64,000 nt of DNA from Oscillospiraceae bacterium (lineage in GTDB: Bacteria; Bacillota; Clostridia; Oscillospirales; Ruminococcaceae): NCBI GenBank assembly GCA_021201235.1, contig JAJQFI010000025.1, positions 148,266-212,265 of the forward strand, read 5' to 3'. A program made the translations under genes and the position numbers. Within the stretch, counting starts at the first letter, position 1. Each line of letters starts with the position of its first letter. The notes beneath the pieces are model-generated. The model searched no databases and was not told the origin of the DNA. It worked only from the letters and a program-made list of their open reading frames with translations. Positions 53,731-61,087 of the stretch are shown here, piece after piece.

Positions 53731-53949
53731 TTATTCTTCGATTAACCTCGTATTCCTGAAATAGAGAGACACGCACCAGATGGCGCAGGCGGCTACTATT
53801 ATATAGATTATTCTCGATATAATTGCCGCCGAGCCGCCGAAGAGGTAGGCGACAAGGTCAAACTTGAAAATCCCGACCAGTCCCCAGTTGATGCCTCCCA
53901 CGATAAGAAGAAACAAGGCGATTCTGTCCAGTATCTTTATATCACTCAC
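53731..53949 (-). CDS. DUF378 family small membrane protein
   Basis: The 72-residue protein has two helices and the family core LLIVGGINWGLVGIFKFDLV and FGGSAAIISRIIYIIVA. DUF378 proteins are common in Firmicutes and have no known function. It stands alone. Confidence 0.9.
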   Translation of the reverse strand: MSDIKILDRIALFLLIVGGINWGLVGIFKFDLVAYLFGGSAAIISRIIYIIVAACAIWCVSLYFRNTRLIEE

Positions 53950-54048
53950 TCCTTAACATTAAGAGCTTCCCAAAATTTCGGTGCAGGATTAGTCTTGCAC
54001 ACGGGACGAATTTTTATTCATTTTTTGATAAAAATGCCCCAAGAGATA

Positions 54049-54077
54049 TGGACAATCGCAACCAAAAAGAGTATAAT
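54049..54077 (+). promoter_or_regulatory. promoter of the cellobiose phosphorylase gene
   Basis: TGGACA (54049-54054) and TATAAT (54072-54077) have a 17-bp spacer. Confidence 0.75.
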
Positions 54078-54132
54078 TACTATGAACGCTTAGTTGCGTA
54101 ATTCCAAACTATAACAGTGGGAGAGAACGTAT

Positions 54133-56568
54133 ATGAAATTCGGTTATTTTGACGACCAAAACAAGGAGTATGTTATCACCGAGCCGAAGACTCCGTGGCC
54201 TTGGATTAATTACCTCGGCACCGAGAACTTCTTCTCGTTGATTTCCAACACCGCCGGCGGCTATTGCTTCTATCGCGACGCAAGACTCCGCAGAATCACC
54301 CGTTACCGCTATAACAACGCCCCTGCCGACATGGGCGGCAGATATTACTACATCAACGATGGCGGAGACGTATGGAGCCCGTCATGGTCTCCTGTCAAGG
54401 TCGACCTCGACAGCTACTCCTGCCGTCACGGAATGGGGTATACTATTATAAATGGCGCAAAGAACGGAATCTCGGTTTCGGAGACCTTCTTCGTCCCCGT
54501 CGGCTTCAACGGCGAGGTTCACAAAATCACGCTTAAGAACACCTCCGATGCGAAGAAAGATTTCAACCTATATTCGTTCGTTGAGTGGTGCCTCTGGGAT
54601 GCCAACGACGACGCCAACAACTTCCAGCGCAATTTCAGTGTCGGCGAGGTTGAGCTTGAGGGCAGCACCATTTATCACAAGACCGAATACCGCGAGAGAA
54701 GAAACCACTATGCCTTCTTTTCGGTAAACGCTCCCATCTCGGGCTTCGACACCGACAGAGAGAAGTTCCTCGGGCTTTACAACGGCTTCGACAAGCCGGA
54801 TGCGGTCTTCGAGGACAAGCCCCGCAATTCCGCCGCTCACGGCTGGGCACCCGTCGCTTCGCACTGCGTAAGTGTAAGTTTAGAGCCGGGCGAAGAGAAA
54901 GATCTCGTATTCGTCCTCGGCTACTGCGAGAACCCCGTTGACCAGAAGTTTAATCCCGACGGAAGCCTCAACAAGACCGTCGCTCACGAGATGCTCGCTA
55001 AGTTCGACACCGCTGAGAAGGCGGACAAGGCACTCGAGGAGCTCAAGGCTTACTGGGACAAGCTTCTTTCGAAGTTCACCGTCACCACTCCCGAGACCAA
55101 GGTCGACAGAATGGTCAACATCTGGAACCAGTATCAGTGCATGGTTACCTTCAATATGTCCCGCTCCGCCTCCTACTTCGAGAGCGGAATCGGCAGAGGC
55201 ATGGGATTCAGAGATTCGAATCAGGACCTCCTCGGCTTCATGCACCAGATTCCCGACAGGGCAAGGGAAAGAATCATCGACCTTGCGTCGACTCAGATGT
55301 CAGACGGCACCTGCTACCACCAGTATCAGCCGCTCACCAAGAAGGGCAACGGCGAGGTTGGCGGCAACTTCTCGGACGACCCGCTCTGGATGATTCTCTC
55401 CACTGTTCAATATATCAAGGAAACCGGCGACTGGACAATCCTTGACGAGTCCGTTCCCTATGATAACGACCCCGAGCAGGCTCAGTCGATGTTCCACCAC
55501 CTCAAGATGAGCTTCAAGCGTGTTGCCGAGAACCTCGGTCCTCACGGCTTGCCGCTGATTCAGCGTGCCGACTGGAACGACTGCCTGAACTTAAACTGCT
55601 TCTCGACCGAATCGGGCGAGAGCTTCCAGACCACGACATCCAAGGACGGCAAAGTCGCAGAGTCCGTATTCGTTGCGGCACTCTTCAACTTCACAATCCC
55701 CGGCTATGTCGAAATCTGCCGCAGAAGAGGCTTGGAGGACGACGCAGTCGAGGCTGAAACCGCTATGAAGAAGATGGCGGACGCAGTCCTCGCATACGGC
55801 TGGGACGGCGAGTGGTTCGTAAGAGCCTACGACGACTTCGGAAGAAAAATCGGCTCCAAGGAGTGCGACGAGGGCAAGATATTCATCGAGCCGCAGGGCT
55901 TCGCCGTCATGGCGGGCATCGGTGCGGATTCCGGCAAGGATCTTCGAGCCCTCGAGAGCGTAAACAAGTACCTTTCCTGCGACCAAGGCTTGGTGCTCCT
56001 CTATCCTCCGTATTCAAGATACTACGTTGAGTACGGCGAAATCGGCTCCTTCCCCGAGGGCTACAAGGAGAACGGCTCCGTCTTCTGCCACAACAACGGT
56101 TGGATAATCTGCGCCGAGGCATATGTCGGTCACGGCGACAGAGCTTTCGAATATTATTCCAAGATTTCTCCCGCCTATAACGAGGACATCTCCGAAATAC
56201 ACAAGACCGAGCCCTATGTCTACGCTCAGATGGTTTCGGGAAGAGACGCCCCCGTCGTCGGTGAGGCAAAGAACTCGTGGCTGACGGGAACCGCCGCATG
56301 GAACTTCGTTGCGATTTCGCAGTATATCCTCGGCATCGCTCCCGATTGGGACGGCTTGAAGATAGACCCGAGCATCCCGACCGCATGGGACGGCTTCACC
56401 GTCAGAAGAGAGTACAGAGGCTGTGTCTATAACATCGAAGTCAAGAACCCCGACAACATCTCGAAGGGCGTAAAATCCATCGTCTGCGACGGCGTTCGCC
56501 TCTCCGGCAACGTTTTGCCCGTATTCGATGCGGGAACAGAGCACTCTGTAAGCGTTGTGATGGGATAA
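54133..56568 (+). CDS. cellobiose phosphorylase (GH94)
   Basis: The 811-residue protein is the usual length for GH94 cellobiose phosphorylases. It has the N-terminal beta-sandwich ([40 protein letters not shown]), the helical barrel with [13 protein letters not shown], and the catalytic Asp483 in RADWNDCLN. It also has [33 protein letters not shown] and a C-terminal beta domain. It cleaves cellobiose with phosphate into glucose 1-phosphate and glucose in the cytoplasm. There is no signal peptide. The ribosome site GGGAGAGA fits. No sugar transporter lies nearby in the window. Confidence 0.95.
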   Translation: MKFGYFDDQNKEYVITEPKTPWPWINYLGTENFFSLISNTAGGYCFYRDARLRRITRYRYNNAPADMGGRYYYINDGGDVWSPSWSPVKVDLDSYSCRHGMGYTIINGAKNGISVSETFFVPVGFNGEVHKITLKNTSDAKKDFNLYSFVEWCLWDANDDANNFQRNFSVGEVELEGSTIYHKTEYRERRNHYAFFSVNAPISGFDTDREKFLGLYNGFDKPDAVFEDKPRNSAAHGWAPVASHCVSVSLEPGEEKDLVFVLGYCENPVDQKFNPDGSLNKTVAHEMLAKFDTAEKADKALEELKAYWDKLLSKFTVTTPETKVDRMVNIWNQYQCMVTFNMSRSASYFESGIGRGMGFRDSNQDLLGFMHQIPDRARERIIDLASTQMSDGTCYHQYQPLTKKGNGEVGGNFSDDPLWMILSTVQYIKETGDWTILDESVPYDNDPEQAQSMFHHLKMSFKRVAENLGPHGLPLIQRADWNDCLNLNCFSTESGESFQTTTSKDGKVAESVFVAALFNFTIPGYVEICRRRGLEDDAVEAETAMKKMADAVLAYGWDGEWFVRAYDDFGRKIGSKECDEGKIFIEPQGFAVMAGIGADSGKDLRALESVNKYLSCDQGLVLLYPPYSRYYVEYGEIGSFPEGYKENGSVFCHNNGWIICAEAYVGHGDRAFEYYSKISPAYNEDISEIHKTEPYVYAQMVSGRDAPVVGEAKNSWLTGTAAWNFVAISQYILGIAPDWDGLKIDPSIPTAWDGFTVRREYRGCVYNIEVKNPDNISKGVKSIVCDGVRLSGNVLPVFDAGTEHSVSVVMG

Positions 56569-56592
56569 CTCAAATTATTCTTCAAAATCCTC

Positions 56593-56621
56593 TTGACAAC
56601 CTCAAGATATTGTGTTATCAT
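56593..56621 (+). promoter_or_regulatory. promoter of the NrdD-like small gene
   Basis: TTGACA (56593-56598) and TATCAT (56616-56621) have a 17-bp spacer. Confidence 0.8.
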
Positions 56622-56652
56622 AGAATACGAACCCAAGATTTATGGGCTAATG

Positions 56653-56680
56653 TTTCTAAGAAATAATTATTTCTTAGAAA
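56653..56680. repeat. perfect 28-bp palindrome in the leader of the NrdD-like gene
   Basis: The 28 bases starting TTTCTAAGAAATAA equal their own reverse complement with no mismatch. The palindrome lies between the promoter (start near 56628) and the GGGAGG ribosome site. It could be an operator or an mRNA hairpin. There is no T run after it, so it is not a terminator. Confidence 0.9.
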
Positions 56681-56705
56681 TAATACCAGATAGGGAGGAA
56701 GTCAA

Positions 56706-56969
56706 ATGAAGGTAAACGTAATCGGCGAAATGACCGAGGAAGAAGTTTCTGAGTACGTTTCACGCGCTGAAAGCATCCACAAAGGCAAGGTAATAGACGA
56801 AATGACTCTTCGTCCCGATGGTGATTATGTCGACATCGAGTATCACTTTGCACCCGCAAACTTCGAGAGAATCAGAAGAATCACCGGCTACCTCGTCGGA
56901 ACCCTCGACCGCTTCAACAACGCGAAGCACGCAGAGGTCGAAGACAGAGTAAAGCACAGTGTTGCCTGA
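56706..56969 (+). CDS. small stand-alone protein resembling the NrdD glycyl-radical C-terminal domain
   Basis: The 87-residue protein starts MKVNVIGEMTEEEVSEYVSR, and its C-terminal third reads RIRRITGYLVGTLDRFNNAK followed by AEVEDRVKH. This resembles the end of class III ribonucleotide reductase NrdD, where the Gly of an RxxGY motif carries the radical (here Gly61). The large catalytic barrel is absent. It could be a spare radical domain, as GrcA/YfiD is for pyruvate formate-lyase, or a regulator. Similar short clostridial proteins are often annotated as anaerobic reductase. A good promoter, GGGAGG site and terminator show it is a gene in its own right. No nrdD or nrdG lies in the window. 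Confidence 0.6.
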   Translation: MKVNVIGEMTEEEVSEYVSRAESIHKGKVIDEMTLRPDGDYVDIEYHFAPANFERIRRITGYLVGTLDRFNNAKHAEVEDRVKHSVA

Positions 56970-57045
56970 CACTTATAAAGCTAATTTCTTTGCCCTCAGA
57001 TAAATTTTGTGCTGACAGGTTGCTTCACAACCTGCAGAAAGAGAG

Positions 57046-57073
57046 AAACCGCCGAAAGGTGGTTTTTCTTTTT
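57046..57073 (+). terminator. terminator of the NrdD-like gene
   Basis: The stem AAACCGCC-GAAA-GGTGGTTT is followed by TTCTTTTT. A second small hairpin (CAGGTTG/CAACCTG, about 57016-57034) precedes it. Confidence 0.85.
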
Positions 57074-57106
57074 GTATTTTTTATCTTACTTTTTTACAGA
57101 TTTGAC

Positions 57107-57135
57107 TTGAAACCCGTGGCGCACTATAGTATAAT
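57107..57135 (+). promoter_or_regulatory. promoter of the GH115 gene
   Basis: TTGAAA (57107-57112) and TATAAT (57130-57135) have a 17-bp spacer. Confidence 0.75.
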
Positions 57136-57199
57136 GATTTCGTTTAATATCGCTTGTTGTACCAATAGCTAAAGCTATGAAAGCTATGGAGGTTTGAAT

Positions 57200-60100
57200 A
57201 TGCTTTCTGACAATATAAATAGTATAGTTCTCGGGAACGCCGTGAGTGCGGCGCCGATTTATGTGGATAAATCCGGTTCCGCTTTCGACGGGCTTTCTCT
57301 TATCGCCGAGGCTTATGCCGACGATATCGAAGCTCTTTGCGGCTCACGCCCCGAAATAGTTTCCAACGAGCCCGAATCGGGGGTATACCTGATGGCGGGA
57401 CTTGTTTCGGACGAATTGATTAAGGCTCAGGGAATCGACTGGGCGATTTCTCCGTCATGCGACAATTTCAAGTCGCCAGACTGGGAAAGATACGAGATTA
57501 GAGTTAAGAATGACGGCGAGCGCACCAAGATTATCATCGCCGGCTCGGACAAGAGGGGAGCCATCTACGGCATCTTCCACATCACGGAGGACATTTTCGG
57601 CGTCAGCCCGTGGATTTGGTGGGCGGATGTCAAGCCGAGGAAGCGCAGTGAGCTCTCTGTAGCGGTTTCCGAGCTCGAAACCGTCTCGAAGAGACCCTCC
57701 GTCAATTTCAGGGGCTTCTTCATGAACGACGAGAACCCCTGCTTCAACGGCTTTGCCGACAGCCACTTCGGGGGCTTGAACTACATGTTCTATGACGAGG
57801 TCTTCAAGCTGATTTTAAGGCTCAAGGGCAACTATATGTGGCCGGCGATGTGGTCGAACAACTTCTCAATCGACGGCATGGAGGGCGTTGCGCCCGGTTC
57901 CCGGTTCGCGGAGCTCGAGAAAAAGTATCACCATAAGCTCGGCGGGCTGATGTATTGCGACCAAGAGGGTCACGAAAATGCACCCATTGATGAGCCGAAA
58001 ACCGACACCGCCACCGAAAAGCCGGGTTACTTAAAGCCCGGGGAGTACCCGATGACGCTTGCAAACGCCGTCCTTGCGGACAGATACGGCGTGACGGTCG
58101 GAGCATCCCATCACGAGCCGATGGCAAGAAGCGGCGAGGAGTGGGGCAAGCTCCAGGGCTACTGGAACAACAATATCACCTATAACGACCCAAAGATTTC
58201 CTCTGATCGTGGACAGAAGGTCTGGAACTATATGCTGAACCCGGACAACATCGAGAAGTTCTGGAGCGACGCAATCTATCGTAACGGCGGCTTGAACACG
58301 ATGTTCACCGTTGGAATGCGTGGCGAGAACGACTCTGTCCTCATCGACGACAAGAATCACACTCTCACTACAGAAGAAAATATCGAGCTTCTGAAGGCTG
58401 TCCTCCGCACTCAGGACAGAATTCTCACGAATCACGGCGTTGAGAACTCCCCGAGGCTTTTGGCTGTATATAAAGAAGTCGAAAACTGCTGGTATGGCGG
58501 TTCGAGAGATAATCCCGCCGAAGCCGTCGGCAAGGGGCTTCGCGACGCCCCAGACGTTACCGGACTTCTGGGAGCTGATACCAACCGAATCGTCATGCTC
58601 TGCGAGGACAATAACGGCTACTTGCGTACTCTCCCGGAGCTCGGCGAAGGCGACAGGTTCAACTGGGGACTTTACTATCACTTCGACTATGTCGGAGCGC
58701 CGAAGACCTCGATGTGGATCAACACGATGCCGCTTCAGCGCACATGGGAGAACCTGACCGCCGCATATGAATACGGAATCGACGACGCCTGGATTGTGAA
58801 CGTCGGCGACATCCGCCCGATGGAGCTTCCGCTTTCGTATTTCATGAACCTCGCATACGACTTCGAGACCTACGGCTCAAGTAATCCCAACAACTGCGAC
58901 GAGTATCTGAAAACATGGGCGAGGGAGCAGTTTGCGGCTGACGATAACATCGGCGAAAGAGAGATAGCGGGAATCGCTTCGCTTCTCTACGACTATACAT
59001 GGCTGAACGGAATCTGCAAGCCGGAAACGTTGCACGCCGACGGCGAATTCAGCTACAGCCCGCTTTACTACGGTGAGGCGCAGGAAAAACTCGGCTTTGC
59101 GGAGGACATAATCGCAAGGGCTGACGCACTCCTCGGGAAAATCCCCGAGAGCTCCGACTGCTACATCCCGTTTTACCAGATGGTCTATTATCCCGCAGTT
59201 GCGAGCGCCAACGTCGTAAGAATCCAGATTCTCTTCGGCTTCAACAAGCTCTATGCCGGTCGCGGCTCGACCGTTGCGAACACTCTGGCAACTCTTATTG
59301 AAAAGTATCTTAAGTACGACGAGGAGCTTTCCGAGAAGTATTGCGACTTGGGCGAGGAGTTCAGCGGCACCTCGAAGTGGCACGGAATCATGCTCGGTGC
59401 GCCCGACTATATGAAGAGCTTCCACGACGACATCCTCGGCAATGTCACGGCACGTTCACACATGAATTACTCGGCTTGGAACACCGAATCCGCTGTCAAG
59501 ATTATCCCTCACACCGTCAAGCCCACCAAGGAGTCGGTGATGATTGCGGGTCTCCCCAAAATCAGGAGAGGTTGCCGCTATGGGCATTTCTCCCTACCCG
59601 ATTTCGAATCTACCGAGAAGCAGACCTACACAGTCACTCTCACAAATGCCGGTGTTGAGCCTGTTCACTACGAAATCATCCCGTCGGACGACTTTATCGT
59701 GATAGGCGGCGAGACAAAGGGCGAATACGACGAATTCACGGCGTTCACCGTCTCGATTGACTGGTCGAAGCTCGGCGAATCGAAGACCGGCAACATCTCT
59801 CTTCGGTCGAAATATAACAATCTCGAGATTTTGGTCAACGCGAAAGTCGTCGACACGAGCGGATATAAGCTTCCGAAGCTCCATATGCCGAGCTGTGGCT
59901 TCACCGTCATGAACTCGAACGAGTTTGCGGCGAGCGGGGCGTCAAGGAACGGCGAAGTCAGGTTTATCGAACTTGTCGGCTACGGCAAGAGCAAGTCCTC
60001 GATGAAGATGCTCCCCTCGCTTTCCGAAAACTTCGAAGCCGGCGAAGGCGCATGGCTCGACTATAATTTCGCAGTCGAATCGGACGGTGAGTATAAATTC

Positions 60101-60427
60101 ACCTTCTATGTCGGTCAGAACTGCAATCTGTCGTTTGACCACGGCAACCATCTCAACATGGGCGTCCGGGTTGACGGCGGCGAAATCGCTGTTGTAGACA
60201 CCCTCGGCGAGGGCTATATAGCCGGCTCGAGCTCCGAGTGGGACGACACCATCCAGCGCGCCGGCAGAACGGCGGAGTATGTCTGCACTCTCGAATCCGG
60301 CGAACACACCCTCCGCATCTACGGCATGGAGCAGAATCTCGTTTTGCAGAAGATAGTTGTCGGGGATAAGGACAAGAAAATCGAGAAGTCACTTATCGGT
60401 CCGAAGGCGACAACAATACTGAAATAA
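57200..60427 (+). CDS. GH115 xylan alpha-1,2-glucuronidase, intracellular
   Basis: The 1075-residue protein has GH115 marks: AGSDKRGAIYGIFHITEDIF, WIWWADVKPRK, RPSVNFRGFFMNDENPCFNG, LRLKGNYMWPAMWSNNFSID, GVTVGASHHEPMARSGEEW and WIVNVGDIRPMELPLSYFMN. A Fn3-like domain and a C-terminal beta domain with DGEYKFTFYVGQN follow. The enzyme removes (4-O-methyl)glucuronic acid from xylan or its fragments. It has no signal peptide, so it would act on imported oligosaccharides. ATG at 57200 is chosen because GGAGG lies seven bases upstream; a TTG two codons earlier is less well spaced. Confidence 0.92.
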   Translation: MLSDNINSIVLGNAVSAAPIYVDKSGSAFDGLSLIAEAYADDIEALCGSRPEIVSNEPESGVYLMAGLVSDELIKAQGIDWAISPSCDNFKSPDWERYEIRVKNDGERTKIIIAGSDKRGAIYGIFHITEDIFGVSPWIWWADVKPRKRSELSVAVSELETVSKRPSVNFRGFFMNDENPCFNGFADSHFGGLNYMFYDEVFKLILRLKGNYMWPAMWSNNFSIDGMEGVAPGSRFAELEKKYHHKLGGLMYCDQEGHENAPIDEPKTDTATEKPGYLKPGEYPMTLANAVLADRYGVTVGASHHEPMARSGEEWGKLQGYWNNNITYNDPKISSDRGQKVWNYMLNPDNIEKFWSDAIYRNGGLNTMFTVGMRGENDSVLIDDKNHTLTTEENIELLKAVLRTQDRILTNHGVENSPRLLAVYKEVENCWYGGSRDNPAEAVGKGLRDAPDVTGLLGADTNRIVMLCEDNNGYLRTLPELGEGDRFNWGLYYHFDYVGAPKTSMWINTMPLQRTWENLTAAYEYGIDDAWIVNVGDIRPMELPLSYFMNLAYDFETYGSSNPNNCDEYLKTWAREQFAADDNIGEREIAGIASLLYDYTWLNGICKPETLHADGEFSYSPLYYGEAQEKLGFAEDIIARADALLGKIPESSDCYIPFYQMVYYPAVASANVVRIQILFGFNKLYAGRGSTVANTLATLIEKYLKYDEELSEKYCDLGEEFSGTSKWHGIMLGAPDYMKSFHDDILGNVTARSHMNYSAWNTESAVKIIPHTVKPTKESVMIAGLPKIRRGCRYGHFSLPDFESTEKQTYTVTLTNAGVEPVHYEIIPSDDFIVIGGETKGEYDEFTAFTVSIDWSKLGESKTGNISLRSKYNNLEILVNAKVVDTSGYKLPKLHMPSCGFTVMNSNEFAASGASRNGEVRFIELVGYGKSKSSMKMLPSLSENFEAGEGAWLDYNFAVESDGEYKFTFYVGQNCNLSFDHGNHLNMGVRVDGGEIAVVDTLGEGYIAGSSSEWDDTIQRAGRTAEYVCTLESGEHTLRIYGMEQNLVLQKIVVGDKDKKIEKSLIGPKATTILK

Positions 60428-60435
60428 AAAAGCTG

Positions 60436-60464
60436 TTGACAAATCAACAGCGACGGGGTATAAT
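60436..60464 (+). promoter_or_regulatory. antisense RNA promoter, type I locus 2
   Basis: Perfect TTGACA (60436-60441) and TATAAT (60459-60464) have a 17-bp spacer. The -35 box lies in a GCTGTTGA/TCAACAGC inverted repeat just after the GH115 stop. Confidence 0.88.
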
Positions 60465-60502
60465 AAAAGTGGTGAGAGGTTACCTGAACGGCAATTCAGG
60501 TA
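60464..60502 (-). terminator. terminator of type I toxin mRNA, locus 2
   Basis: The stem TACCTGAA/TTCAGGTA (60481-60502) is followed on the minus strand by ACCTCTCACCACTTTTA. The same hairpin is the 5' hairpin of the antisense RNA. Confidence 0.6.
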
Positions 60503-60582
60503 GCGACCACTCTTTCCAAAGTCATTGACAATGAAATTTGTAATCGCACTTGATTGACAAAATCAGGTGCGGTTATTTCTTC
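60471..60582 (+). ncRNA. antisense antitoxin RNA, type I locus 2
   Basis: It starts near 60471 and carries a 5' hairpin TACCTGAA/TTCAGGTA. It ends at a strong hairpin CGCACTTGATT/AATCAGGTGCG (60545-60571) followed by GTTATTTCTTC. It overlaps the toxin mRNA 3' region and just reaches the toxin stop codon (60573-60575). The length of about 110 nt suits a RatA/SR4-type antitoxin. Confidence 0.75.
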
Positions 60583-60674
60583 TGGTTACTACCAACGGTG
60601 TAACCGATAGTGAAGGCAGCAATAACAATAGCTATTACGTCCAAGATTAACGATAAAATCGAAATAATCTCCAT
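60573..60674 (-). CDS. small hydrophobic peptide, putative type I toxin (locus 2)
   Basis: The 33-residue peptide has almost only a transmembrane helix (IISILSLILDVIAIVIAAFT) and a short polar tail ending SNQKK. GGGAGGTGGACGCTG precedes the ATG at 60674, matching the 48.5-kb locus closely (GGAGGTGGTCGCT there). A strong promoter lies upstream and a strong opposing promoter faces it. The peptide differs in sequence from locus 1 but keeps size, helix and layout. Confidence 0.75.
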   Translation of the reverse strand: MEIISILSLILDVIAIVIAAFTIGYTVGSNQKK

Positions 60675-60725
60675 CAGCGTCCACCTCCCTTCGCAGGGAA
60701 AGAGTGACCACCTCTCACCATCGAC

Positions 60726-60754
60726 ATTATACCACACAAAACGACTCCTGTCAA
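60726..60754 (-). promoter_or_regulatory. promoter of type I toxin mRNA, locus 2
   Basis: On the minus strand TTGACA (60749-60754) and TATAAT (60726-60731) have a 17-bp spacer. Bases after the -10 box (TGGTGAGAGGT) are repeated after the antisense -10 box. Confidence 0.88.
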
Positions 60755-60800
60755 TAAACTTCAAAAACTAAAATTCCGCTTTCAACCGTAAAAATACCTC

Positions 60801-60829
60801 TTGACAAATCAATCTCTCAGTGTTACACT
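60801..60829 (+). promoter_or_regulatory. thrS promoter
   Basis: TTGACA (60801-60806) and TACACT (60824-60829) have a 17-bp spacer. Confidence 0.85.
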
Positions 60830-60835
60830 ATAGAA

Positions 60836-61053
60836 AGTAAAGCGTTGATGGGGAAGCCTGTCTTTGGTCGGCAAAGAGAGCCTTGCGGTGGTGGAAGCAG
60901 GGCACGGCTTGGGATGATGGACACCACCCCGGAGCAGTGTATGAAGAATGCACCGTATGATCTGCGATAAAGATAACTTGAGCTATAAATCAAGGTGGAA
61001 CCGCGCTATTGCGCCCTTGTTTTGACATAAACATGTCAAGACGGGGCGTTTTT
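60836..61053 (+). ncRNA. T-box leader controlling thrS
   Basis: The T-box sequence AGGTGGAACCGCG is at 60993-61005. Stem I elements (AGAGAGCC; GGTGGAAGC) lie upstream, and the specifier region reads GGACACCACCCCGGAG, in which ACC is a threonine codon. A long terminator (CGCCC...GGGGCG with TTGACAT/ATGTCAA inside, 61012-61048, then TTTTT) follows. Uncharged tRNA-Thr would stabilise the antiterminator and allow thrS transcription. Confidence 0.92.
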
Positions 61054-61087
61054 GATTAGTAAATTTTTTGCAGGAGGAATATATAAA

